7,846 bases of DNA from Paramuribaculum sp. (GCA_029051965.1 JAIDJZ010000109.1:1-7846), one strand, 5' to 3'. Positions 1 through 6,659 are shown, counted from the stretch's first letter. The notes: a model not told the origin generated them from the sequence alone. Numbers and translations: made by a program.

Positions 1-105
1 GCTCCTTCATCACAAGACAAAAATCACTCAGAGATATGCGACCCCAGCATTAACAAATATTGGGGAACCGGCTCTTAATTCAGAAAAAAATGGACAGAAA
101 CATTT

Positions 106-127
106 CAACATTGTAGTTGTAATGTTG
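106..127. promoter_or_regulatory. Perfect 7-bp inverted repeat over the carA promoter
   Basis: CAACATT (106-112) and AATGTTG (121-127) are exact reverse complements separated by 8 bases (GTAGTTGT). The predicted -33 TTG of the carA promoter (117-119) lies in the spacer. The arm centres are 15 bases apart, which is longer than one helical turn, so a dimeric repressor is possible but not specifically indicated. The same sequence could form a small RNA hairpin if transcription began further upstream. The geometry is seen directly; the operator role is inferred. The region is AT-rich, which raises the chance of a coincidental palindrome. Confidence 0.35.
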
Positions 128-146
128 GGAATTTGTTGTAATTTTG
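116..146 (+). repeat. Tandem 12-mer direct repeat GTTGTAATkTTG in the carA promoter
   Basis: GTTGTAATGTTG (116-127) and GTTGTAATTTTG (135-146) match at 11 of 12 positions and start 19 bases apart. The downstream copy contains the predicted -7 box TAATTTTG, and the upstream copy contains a near-match, TAATGTTG. The repeat could be two binding sites on nearly the same helical face, a duplicated promoter element, or simply the result of the -33/-7 spacing in T/G-rich DNA. The repeat is seen directly; any role is inferred. Confidence 0.4.
117..146 (+). promoter_or_regulatory. Bacteroidetes-type promoter upstream of carA
   Basis: TAATTTTG at 139-146 matches the Bacteroidetes -7 consensus TAnnTTTG exactly. 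TTG at 117-119 sits 19 bases upstream, as expected for the -33 element read by sigma-ABfr. Transcription would begin near 150-155, giving a leader of about 60 bases before the carA ATG at 212. No other consensus -7 box is apparent upstream of carA. This promoter probably drives the whole carA-carB-prmC-recX-comF unit. Confidence 0.65.
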
Positions 147-166
147 CAAGGTTTTCACGAGTAATC

Positions 167-181
167 ATGCGAAACCGCTGA
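167..181 (+). other. Possible four-codon leader ORF (Met-Arg-Asn-Arg) before carA
   Basis: ATG-CGA-AAC-CGC-TGA lies inside the predicted carA leader, about 15 bases after the estimated transcription start and 30 bases before the carA ATG, in the same frame. Two of its four codons encode arginine, an end product of the pathway that carA feeds. Such short ORFs arise often by chance, and nothing here shows that it is translated. It is recorded because arginine-sensing leader peptides upstream of carbamoyl-phosphate synthase genes are known in fungi. Confidence 0.12.
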
Positions 182-211
182 ATAAGAATAATCAATTCAA
201 CTATTAGTCGC

Positions 212-1282
212 ATGCACAAACACTTGACAGCAGTGCTTGAACTTCAGGACGGCACACGCTTTGAAGGGAAGTCTTTCGGTTATGAAGGAGCTTCGGCCGG
301 GGAGGTCGTTTTCAATACGGCCATGACCGGTTACCCCGAAAGTCTTACTGATCCCTCTTATGAAGGGCAGATTCTTGTAACAACTTATCCTTTGCTGGGC
401 AACTACGGTGTTCCTCCTCAGCGCGAGAAGGACGATGTCAGCGAGTTCTATGAAAGCTCGCGCATCCACTGTCGCGCGATTGTCGCGCAGGACTATTCCT
501 GGGACCACTCCCACTGGCAGGCCGAACGGTCGCTTGCCGACTGGCTCCGTCAGGAAAAAGTACCCGGTATTTATGGCGTTGACACCCGCGCGCTGACCAA
601 GCATCTTCGTGAACATGGCTCGATGCTTGGTCGCGTTGTAGTTGAGGGGCATGCAGCTCCTGAATTCTACGATCCGAACCATGAGAATCTGGTGGCGAAA
701 GTCAGCACTAAAGAGGTGGAGATTCATGGCGCGGGCGACAAGACGGTAGTGCTTGTCGACTGCGGAGTCAAACATAATATCATACGCTGTCTGACGCGCC
801 GGGGAGTGAAAGTGGTGCTCGTGCCGTGGGATTATGATTTTACGGCGATCCCCTATGACGGGCTATTCATCTCGAACGGTCCCGGCAATCCCGATATGGT
901 CGACGTCACAGTCGCCAATCTCAGAAAAGCTCTTGAGGGAGACCGGCCTGTCTGCGGGATATGTATGGGCAACCAGTTGCTCGCACGGGCTGCGGGGGCT
1001 TCGACCTATAAACTGAAGTACGGACACCGCAGCCATAACCAGCCGGTGCGCCGCGTCGGGACGGACAATTGCTTCGTGACTTCCCAGAACCACGGATTCG
1101 CCGTTGATACCAACTCGCTACCCTCAGACTGGGAGCCGCTGTTTATCAACATGAATGACGGTACGAATGAGGGAATCCGCCACCGGTCAAAGCCATTTTT
1201 CTCGGCACAGTTCCATCCCGAGGCCAGCAGTGGACCGAAGGACACCGAGTTTCTATTTGATGAATTTATCTCTATGCTCTAA
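212..1282 (+). CDS. carA: Carbamoyl-phosphate synthase small (glutaminase) subunit
   Basis: CarA hydrolyses glutamine and passes ammonia to CarB for cytosolic carbamoyl-phosphate synthesis, feeding both the pyrimidine and arginine pathways. The 356-residue protein has the CarA N-terminal domain (about 1-150; TAMTGYPESLTDPSY is typical) and a class I glutamine amidotransferase domain (about 178-354). Visible catalytic elements are the FISNGPGNPD loop (219-228), nucleophile Cys251 in GICMGNQ, SQNHGF (291-296) and His335/Glu337 in QFHPEASSGP. The residue after the nucleophile-elbow Gly is Asn, where E. coli has His (GICLGHQ); the general family pattern tolerates this. The length is slightly below the 382 residues of E. 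coli CarA. The ATG at 212 is the only ATG in frame after a TGA at 179-181. There is no Shine-Dalgarno sequence. carB follows after 12 bases. Identification is secure. Confidence 0.98.
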   Translation: MHKHLTAVLELQDGTRFEGKSFGYEGASAGEVVFNTAMTGYPESLTDPSYEGQILVTTYPLLGNYGVPPQREKDDVSEFYESSRIHCRAIVAQDYSWDHSHWQAERSLADWLRQEKVPGIYGVDTRALTKHLREHGSMLGRVVVEGHAAPEFYDPNHENLVAKVSTKEVEIHGAGDKTVVLVDCGVKHNIIRCLTRRGVKVVLVPWDYDFTAIPYDGLFISNGPGNPDMVDVTVANLRKALEGDRPVCGICMGNQLLARAAGASTYKLKYGHRSHNQPVRRVGTDNCFVTSQNHGFAVDTNSLPSDWEPLFINMNDGTNEGIRHRSKPFFSAQFHPEASSGPKDTEFLFDEFISML

Positions 1283-1294
1283 CAAGTTTCGACA

Positions 1295-4200
1295 ATGACG
1301 AACGACACCTCAATAAAGAAAGTGCTGCTGCTCGGAAGCGGCGCACTCAAGATCGGAGAGGCCGGCGAATTTGATTACAGCGGTTCGCAGGCCCTCAAGG
1401 CAATGAAGGAAGAGGGGATTGCGACAGTCCTTATCAATCCGAATATCGCAACCGTGCAGACATCGGAGGGAATTGCCGACAAGATTTATTTTCTTCCTGT
1501 CACACCGGCTTTTGTCGAACGTGTGATCCAGCGGGAGCGTCCCGACGGTATTCTTCTGGCGTTTGGCGGCCAGACGGCTCTCAACTGCGGCGTAGAGCTT
1601 TATCGGAGCGGAGTCCTGGAGCGTTATGGCGTCAGAGTGCTCGGCACTCCGGTGCAGGCGATCATGGACACGGAGGATCGCGAGCTGTTTGTTGAAAAGC
1701 TGGATCAGATAGATGTCAGGACAATAAAGAGCACCGCTGTCGAGTCGGTCGAGGGCGCGCGCGAGGCCGCAGCCGCTCTCGGATATCCGGTGATTGTCCG
1801 CGCCGCCTATGCTCTGGGCGGTCTCGGCAGCGGTTTCTGCGACAATGAAGAGGAGCTGACCTCGCTGGTTGAAAAGGCTCTTTCATTTTCGCCGCAGGTC
1901 CTTGTCGAAAAATCGCTCAAGGGATGGAAAGAGGTCGAATATGAGGTCGTACGCGACCGTTTCGACAACTGCATAACGGTCTGCAATATGGAGAATTTCG
2001 ATCCGCTCGGAATCCACACCGGAGAGTCGATTGTCGTTGCTCCGTCGCAGACTCTGTCGAATGAAGACTACCACTATCTGCGCAAACTTGCCATTAAGAT
2101 CGTGCGCCATATCGGGATCGTCGGCGAATGTAATGTCCAGTATGCCTTCGACCCGGACTCGATGGACTATCGTGTCATCGAGGTCAACGCGCGCCTTAGC
2201 CGTTCGTCGGCTCTCGCATCAAAAGCAACAGGCTATCCGCTTGCATTTGTCGCAGCGAAATTAGGCCTCGGCTACGGATTGTTTGATCTGAAAAATGCCG
2301 TTACGAAAGAGACGTCGGCTTTCTTCGAGCCGGCACTTGATTATGTTGTCTGCAAGATTCCCCGCTGGGATCTCGGCAAGTTCCACGGAGTGCGCCGCGA
2401 AATCGGCTCGTCGATGAAGTCGGTCGGAGAGGTGATGTCGGTCGGCCGCACATTCGAGGAGGCCATCCAGAAGGGTCTCAGAATGATAGGGCAGGGGATG
2501 CATGGATTCGTGGCCAACAACGAACTGAAGATCGATAACGTCGAGGAGGCTCTGGCCAATCCGACCGACAAGCGCATTTTCGTCATCGCCAAGGCTATGC
2601 TCGAGGGAATGAGCGTTGAGCGCATCCATGAACTGACCCGGATCGACCGCTGGTTTCTCCACCGTCTGCGCGGAATCGTTGACACTTATCATGATCTTGA
2701 GTCATGCGAAGGAGTGGGCGGCGTCAGCGCCGAATTGCTCCGTCAGGCTAAGCAGCAGGGATTTTCCGACTATCAGATTGCGAAATCGTGTGGCGAGGGG
2801 CGCGAGGCTCTTGCCGTCCGGACCCGTCGCAAGCAGCTCGGCATTCTCCCGGTCGTGAAGCAGATCGACACGCTTGCCGCCGAGTATCCCGCGATGACCA
2901 ACTATCTCTATCTGACCTACAACGGTTCGGAAAATGACATCGTCTATGAGAATGACCGACGTTCGGTCGTGGTTCTCGGTTCGGGTGCCTACCGCATCGG
3001 CAGCTCGGTCGAGTTCGACTGGTGTTCGGTCAATGCCTTGCTGACAGTCAAGCGTCAGGGATGGCGTTCGGTCATGATCAACTATAATCCTGAAACTGTT
3101 TCGACCGACTATGACATGTGTGACCGTCTCTATTTCGACGAGCTTACCTATGAGCGTGTCATGGACATCCTCGATCTGGAGCAGCCTCACGGTGTGATCC
3201 TTTCTGTGGGCGGACAGATACCCAACAACCTCGCCACCAAGCTCGACGACGCGAGAGTCAACATCCTCGGCACATCGGCCAGAAGCATCGACAATGCCGA
3301 AGACCGGAATAAGTTCTCGGCCATGCTCGACCGTCTCGGCATCGATCAGCCGCGCTGGCGCGAGCTGACAAGTTTCGCCGATATCGATCTGTTCATCGAA
3401 GAGGTCGGATTTCCGGTGCTGGTGCGCCCGAGCTATGTGCTTTCGGGTGCTGCGATGAATGTCTGCTCAAACTCCGACGAACTGCAGCGGTTCCTGCAGC
3501 TGGCGGCCAATGTCTCAAAAGAGCATCCTGTCGTTGTCTCCGAGTTTATCCAGGACGCTAAGGAGATCGAGATGGATGCGGTCGCCGCCAACGGAGAGAT
3601 AATCGTATATGCTATCTCGGAGCATATTGAGTTTGCCGGAGTCCATTCGGGCGACGCGACAATCCAGTTTCCTCCGCAAAAGCTCTATGTCGAGACGGTG
3701 CGACGCATCAAAAAGGTCAGCTCTCTGATTGCGAAGGCCCTCAATATTTCCGGTCCGTTCAATATCCAGTTCCTTGCCAAGAACAATGATATCAAGGTGA
3801 TCGAGTGTAATCTGCGGGCCTCACGGTCGTTCCCGTTCGTGTCGAAAGTGCTTAAGATCAATTTTATCGATCTTGCAACACGCATCATGCTCGGCGAAAA
3901 AGTCGAGCGGCCCTCGAAAAATCTGTTTGATCTCGACTATGTCGGCATCAAGGCATCGCAGTTCAGTTTCTCCCGTCTGCAGGGGGCCGATCCGGTTCTG
4001 GGTGTCGACATGTCCTCGACCGGAGAGGTAGGCTGTATCGGCGCAGACACTTCCGAGGCAATCCTCAAGGCAATGCTTTCGGTCGGCATGCGCGTGCCGT
4101 CGAAGAACAAGGGAGTCCTTCTTTCTACCGGAACAGCCAAACAGAAGGCTTCGATGCTTGAAGCCGCACACACACTCAACAACTGCGGCTACAGAATCTA

Positions 4201-4510
4201 TGCGACCGGAGGAACGCATCGCTTCCTGCGAGAGAACGGAATTCCGTCGGTCCGTGTCTACTGGCCTTCGGAGTCGGATTGCGCGCCGCAGGCGATGCAG
4301 CTGCTCCATGACAAGGAGATCGATCTGGTTGTCAATGTTCCGAAGGATCTGACTCCTACCGAGCTTGGCAATGGCCACAAAATACGTCGTGCGGCCATTG
4401 ACCTCAACGTTCCTCTTCTGACCAATGCCCGTCTTGCTTCGGCTTTCATCCGGGCGTTTGCCGAGAAGGATGTCGATACGATCGACATTCAGGCCTGGGA
4501 CGAATACTGA
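1295..4510 (+). CDS. carB: Carbamoyl-phosphate synthase large subunit
   Basis: CarB makes carbamoyl phosphate from bicarbonate, CarA-derived ammonia and two ATP. The 1071 residues match the usual full length (1073 in E. coli). In order: carboxyphosphate ATP-grasp half (about 1-400; Arg169 in RAAYALGGLGSG, metal ligands Glu296 and Asn298 in EVNARLSRSS); oligomerisation region (about 400-550); carbamoyl-phosphate ATP-grasp half (about 550-930; VEFDWCSVNALL, NPETVSTDYDMCDRLYF, Arg711 in RPSYVLSGAAMN, Glu837 and Asn839 in ECNLRASRSFPFVSK); and a C-terminal MGS-like allosteric domain (about 935-1071). Many motifs (GSGALKIGEAGEFDYSG, EFDWC, ECNLRASRSFPF) resemble animal CAD/CPS1 rather than E. coli. 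The allosteric domain has Thr971, Thr974, Trp990 and Asn1014 where human CPS1 places N-acetylglutamate contacts. No frameshift or missing catalytic residue was seen. The motif comparison is from memory, not an alignment run. Confidence 0.98.
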   Translation: MTNDTSIKKVLLLGSGALKIGEAGEFDYSGSQALKAMKEEGIATVLINPNIATVQTSEGIADKIYFLPVTPAFVERVIQRERPDGILLAFGGQTALNCGVELYRSGVLERYGVRVLGTPVQAIMDTEDRELFVEKLDQIDVRTIKSTAVESVEGAREAAAALGYPVIVRAAYALGGLGSGFCDNEEELTSLVEKALSFSPQVLVEKSLKGWKEVEYEVVRDRFDNCITVCNMENFDPLGIHTGESIVVAPSQTLSNEDYHYLRKLAIKIVRHIGIVGECNVQYAFDPDSMDYRVIEVNARLSRSSALASKATGYPLAFVAAKLGLGYGLFDLKNAVTKETSAFFEPALDYVVCKIPRWDLGKFHGVRREIGSSMKSVGEVMSVGRTFEEAIQKGLRMIGQGMHGFVANNELKIDNVEEALANPTDKRIFVIAKAMLEGMSVERIHELTRIDRWFLHRLRGIVDTYHDLESCEGVGGVSAELLRQAKQQGFSDYQIAKSCGEGREALAVRTRRKQLGILPVVKQIDTLAAEYPAMTNYLYLTYNGSENDIVYENDRRSVVVLGSGAYRIGSSVEFDWCSVNALLTVKRQGWRSVMINYNPETVSTDYDMCDRLYFDELTYERVMDILDLEQPHGVILSVGGQIPNNLATKLDDARVNILGTSARSIDNAEDRNKFSAMLDRLGIDQPRWRELTSFADIDLFIEEVGFPVLVRPSYVLSGAAMNVCSNSDELQRFLQLAANVSKEHPVVVSEFIQDAKEIEMDAVAANGEIIVYAISEHIEFAGVHSGDATIQFPPQKLYVETVRRIKKVSSLIAKALNISGPFNIQFLAKNNDIKVIECNLRASRSFPFVSKVLKINFIDLATRIMLGEKVERPSKNLFDLDYVGIKASQFSFSRLQGADPVLGVDMSSTGEVGCIGADTSEAILKAMLSVGMRVPSKNKGVLLSTGTAKQKASMLEAAHTLNNCGYRIYATGGTHRFLRENGIPSVRVYWPSESDCAPQAMQLLHDKEIDLVVNVPKDLTPTELGNGHKIRRAAIDLNVPLLTNARLASAFIRAFAEKDVDTIDIQAWDEY

Positions 4511-4540
4511 TCATCATTCACTACGCATAAAGATGACAGA

Positions 4541-5398
4541 ATGACTCTCCGACAGTTATGTAATGACGCAACCATCCGTCTCGCCGCCCGTTTCGGTTCC
4601 GGCGAGGCGAAATGGATGGTCAGAATAATAATGGAAGACCTCAAGGGCTATTCGCTTGCCGATCTTGCGATAAAAGCCGACAACGAGGTGACTGACTGGC
4701 TTGCCGGCAAGGTCGACGGAATTGTCGGACGGCTGCTTGATGACGAGCCGATCCAGTATGTTTTCCAGGAAGCGCGGTTCTACGGACTTAAACTGAAAGT
4801 TACTCCCGCGACACTCATTCCGCGTCCCGAAACCGAGGAGCTTGTCGGAATGATTGTCCGCGACTACGGCCGGAAGTCTGATCTGCGCGTCCTTGATGCA
4901 TGTACCGGTTCAGGGTGCATCGCTCTGGCTCTTGCCCGCAATCTTCCGTTCAGCAAGGTCGAGGCGTTTGATTTCAGCGACGCCGCGCTTGCTGTGGCCG
5001 AAGAGAACAATAAGACGCTCCGGACGGGAGTCGATTTCTATCGTCAGGACGCTCTCAGTCTGCCGTCACCGTCAGAGCCGATCTACGACATCGTCGTCAG
5101 CAATCCCCCTTACATTGCCGACCATGAGCGGGAGTCGATGGAGCCGAATGTACTGCTCTATGAGCCCTCGTCGGCATTGTTTGTGCCCGATGACACTCCT
5201 CTGATCTTCTATCACGCGATCGCCGCCTATTCCCTCCGGGCTCTTAAGCCCGGCGGCCGGATCTATTTCGAGCTGAATCCCGACTATGCCGATCTCCTTG
5301 CCGGAGATATGGAGCAGGCTGGTTGGGAAGAGGTCTCGGTCGAGCTTGACATTGAGCGTAAAAAACGTTTTCTTTCAGCAACCTGTCCCGGCCGATGA
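4541..5398 (+). CDS. prmC: Peptide chain release factor N5-glutamine methyltransferase
   Basis: PrmC (HemK) methylates the glutamine of the GGQ motif in release factors RF1 and RF2 using S-adenosylmethionine, which speeds termination at the ribosome. The 285-residue protein has the helical N-terminal release-factor-binding domain (about 1-85), the conserved IPRPETEEL segment (from Ile93), SAM-binding motif I DACTGSGCIALALA (from Asp119), and the diagnostic catalytic NPPYIA motif (Asn188-Pro-Pro-Tyr191). Length is normal for the family (E. coli 277). The ATG at 4541 gives the expected N-terminus. It lies 30 bases after the carB stop with no visible terminator between, and its stop overlaps the recX start (ATGA). 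DNA adenine methylases share NPPY, but the RPETE and NPPYIA context makes PrmC the clear choice. Confidence 0.95.
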   Translation: MTLRQLCNDATIRLAARFGSGEAKWMVRIIMEDLKGYSLADLAIKADNEVTDWLAGKVDGIVGRLLDDEPIQYVFQEARFYGLKLKVTPATLIPRPETEELVGMIVRDYGRKSDLRVLDACTGSGCIALALARNLPFSKVEAFDFSDAALAVAEENNKTLRTGVDFYRQDALSLPSPSEPIYDIVVSNPPYIADHERESMEPNVLLYEPSSALFVPDDTPLIFYHAIAAYSLRALKPGGRIYFELNPDYADLLAGDMEQAGWEEVSVELDIERKKRFLSATCPGR

Positions 5399-5889
5399 AG
5401 AGAAAAACGCTTTCGCCGGCTGAGGTGACGGCCCGTCTCGAGGATCTGTGTGTCCGTTCGGAGCAGTGTGTCTTCGATCTCCGTCAGAAGATGATGCGGT
5501 GGGGCGTCACCGATCAGGATGAGGCCGATCGGATTCTCGACAGTCTGATTGACCGCAAATTCGTCGACGACAGTCGTTTCGCTCATGCCTATGTCCGTGA
5601 CAAATACCGGTTTGACCGCTGGGGGCGCATGAAGATAATCCGGGGGCTGTATGCTAAAAGAGTCGCCCGGACAGTCATCGACGAAGCGCTCGGCGAGATC
5701 GACAGCCGTGAGTATGCACTCAACTGCTACCGTTTGCTGTGTGCGCGGCTGCGTCAGATTCCGGCTTCGGTCGACCGCGACGGCGCACGTCAGCGGCTGA
5801 TGAGGTTCGGCGCCGGACGCGGCTACGAGCTTGCTCTTATTGTCCGACTTCTTGAAAAAGAAAGCCTGTGGGAAAACTCGAGACACTGA
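5395..5889 (+). CDS. recX: Regulatory protein RecX family
   Basis: RecX binds RecA filaments and modulates, usually inhibits, strand exchange and SOS co-protease activity. The 164-residue protein is nearly all predicted helix, fitting the family's tandem three-helix repeats. Recognisable family segments are FDLRQKMMRWGV (27-38), the hallmark DRKFVDDSRFAHAYVRDK (53-70), RWGRMKIIRGLYAKRV (75-90) and VIDEAL (94-99). It has a basic N-terminus (MKRKT). The length is within the broad family range and close to E. coli RecX (166). The start ATG overlaps the prmC stop by four bases, implying translational coupling, and the 3' end overlaps the comF-like gene by 22 bases. No recA is present in the window. 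RecX proteins diverge strongly, so the assignment rests mainly on the KFVDD-x-R-[FY]-A motif and helical pattern. Confidence 0.88.
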   Translation: MKRKTLSPAEVTARLEDLCVRSEQCVFDLRQKMMRWGVTDQDEADRILDSLIDRKFVDDSRFAHAYVRDKYRFDRWGRMKIIRGLYAKRVARTVIDEALGEIDSREYALNCYRLLCARLRQIPASVDRDGARQRLMRFGAGRGYELALIVRLLEKESLWENSRH

Positions 5890-6581
5890 AATCGTGGCTT
5901 AATGACGCGCTTGATGTCGTCTTTCCGCGTCTTTGCGAAGTGTGCGGGCGTCCGCTGATGCGGGGCGAGGAGGTTATGTGTCTGGAGTGTGACTATGCGA
6001 TGCCGCGATGTAACTGCCACAACGTGGCGTTTAATCAGATCCATCAGAAACTTGCCGGACGTGTGCCCATAGAGAAAGCGGCCGCAATGTTCTATTATCA
6101 TGCCGGAAACCGCTATGTGAAGCTGATCCATGCGGCGAAATACTCCGGACGGCCGAAAGTCGCCAGATGTCTGGCCGAAAAATTCGCGCGGGAAATCGCG
6201 GCTGATGGCTTTTTCGATGGAATAGACCTCATTGTTCCCGTTCCGCTCCATCGCCGCAAACTGCTTTCACGAGGCTACAACCAGTCGCTCTACATTGCTA
6301 AGGGACTGGCCGATGCGACGGGCCTTCCCGTCGGGACGAATCTGCGGGCGGTGCGGCATCATCCGACACAGACCCGGCGCGGCATGTATGAGCGGTGGGT
6401 CAACTCGCAGGAAATCTATGTTGCCGACGGTCGGGCCTCCCTTGACGGCCGCCATATCCTGCTGGTCGACGATGTGATAACGACCGGGGCTACACTGCTT
6501 GCCTGCTGCGAGGCAGTCCACGCTGTTTCTCCCGGTTCGCGCATCTCGGTTCTGGCTCTGTCATCGACGGCGTTTGCCTGA
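5868..6581 (+). CDS. comF: ComF family protein (zinc-finger plus phosphoribosyltransferase fold)
   Basis: ComF-family proteins are linked to DNA uptake in naturally competent bacteria; in non-competent lineages their role is unsettled. The 237-residue protein starts with a four-cysteine zinc-ribbon-like module (Cys23, Cys26, Cys38, Cys41, following VVFPRLCEVCGRPL), then the family segments HAAKYSGRP (88-96) and PVPLHRRKLLSRGYNQS (124-140), and a type I phosphoribosyltransferase signature HILLVDDVITTGATL (196-210) with the PRPP-loop Asp-Asp pair. Length is typical. I accept GTG at 5868 as start: an in-frame TGA lies at 5853-5855, no in-frame ATG precedes the zinc module, and the N-terminus then has normal ComF length. 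This makes a 22-base overlap with recX. Members are sometimes called amidophosphoribosyltransferases, but no glutaminase domain is present. Confidence 0.9.
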   Translation: MGKLETLKSWLNDALDVVFPRLCEVCGRPLMRGEEVMCLECDYAMPRCNCHNVAFNQIHQKLAGRVPIEKAAAMFYYHAGNRYVKLIHAAKYSGRPKVARCLAEKFAREIAADGFFDGIDLIVPVPLHRRKLLSRGYNQSLYIAKGLADATGLPVGTNLRAVRHHPTQTRRGMYERWVNSQEIYVADGRASLDGRHILLVDDVITTGATLLACCEAVHAVSPGSRISVLALSSTAFA

Positions 6582-6584
6582 GGC

Positions 6585-6626
6585 GGCTTGATGAAGCGTT
6601 CGGCCTGACGCATAAGCTGATTTTTT
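6585..6626 (+). terminator. Candidate intrinsic terminator after comF
   Basis: Three bases after the comF stop, an imperfect hairpin can form. The outer stem pairs 6585-6590 with 6613-6618 (core GCTT with AAGC, flanked by G-U pairs). After a bulge at 6591-6595, an inner stem pairs GCGTT (6596-6600) with GACGC (6607-6611) around a six-base loop. A run of six T follows at 6621-6626. The position and T-run fit a terminator for the car-comF unit. The bulge and the wobble pairs make the stem only moderately stable, so this is a reasonable rather than firm call. Confidence 0.35.
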
Positions 6627-6659
6627 CGGCGGTGATTTATTGCTATGCTCCGAAAAAAT
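6620..6659. repeat. Perfect 10-bp inverted repeat bracketing the -33 element
   Basis: ATTTTTTCGG (6620-6629) is the exact reverse complement of CCGAAAAAAT (6650-6659), with 20 bases between. The predicted -33 TTG of the next gene (6640-6642) lies in the spacer, and the right arm ends just before the -7 box (6663-6670). The left arm includes the T-run of the candidate terminator. CCGAAAA occurs again at 6671-6677, 21 bases after the right-arm copy, so the motif flanks the -7 box. It could be a repressor site or an RNA structure; neither role is shown by the sequence. Confidence 0.45.

Noticed and set aside
42..65. CCCCA (42-46) and TGGGG (61-65) as a terminator hairpin of an upstream gene
   Set aside because: The stem is only five to six base pairs with a loop of 12 or more bases and no T-run follows on the + strand.
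28..219. 63-codon minus-strand frame in the region before carA
   Set aside because: It has no recognisable motif and lies across the promoter and leader of carA; the composition looks non-coding.
1807..3190. Several minus-strand open frames of 70-162 codons opposite carB
   Set aside because: They lie fully within a secure, conserved CarB frame and have low-complexity Arg/Ser-rich or unrecognisable products, as expected from its codon bias.
3685..4488. Minus-strand open frames, up to 185 codons, opposite the 3' part of carB
   Set aside because: They have no domain signature, promoter or independent start context, and the plus-strand protein is conserved throughout.
5284..5886. 200-codon minus-strand frame opposite recX
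   Set aside because: It is antisense to the end of prmC and all of recX, whose conserved motifs and coupled overlaps explain the DNA; the antisense product matches nothing I recognise.
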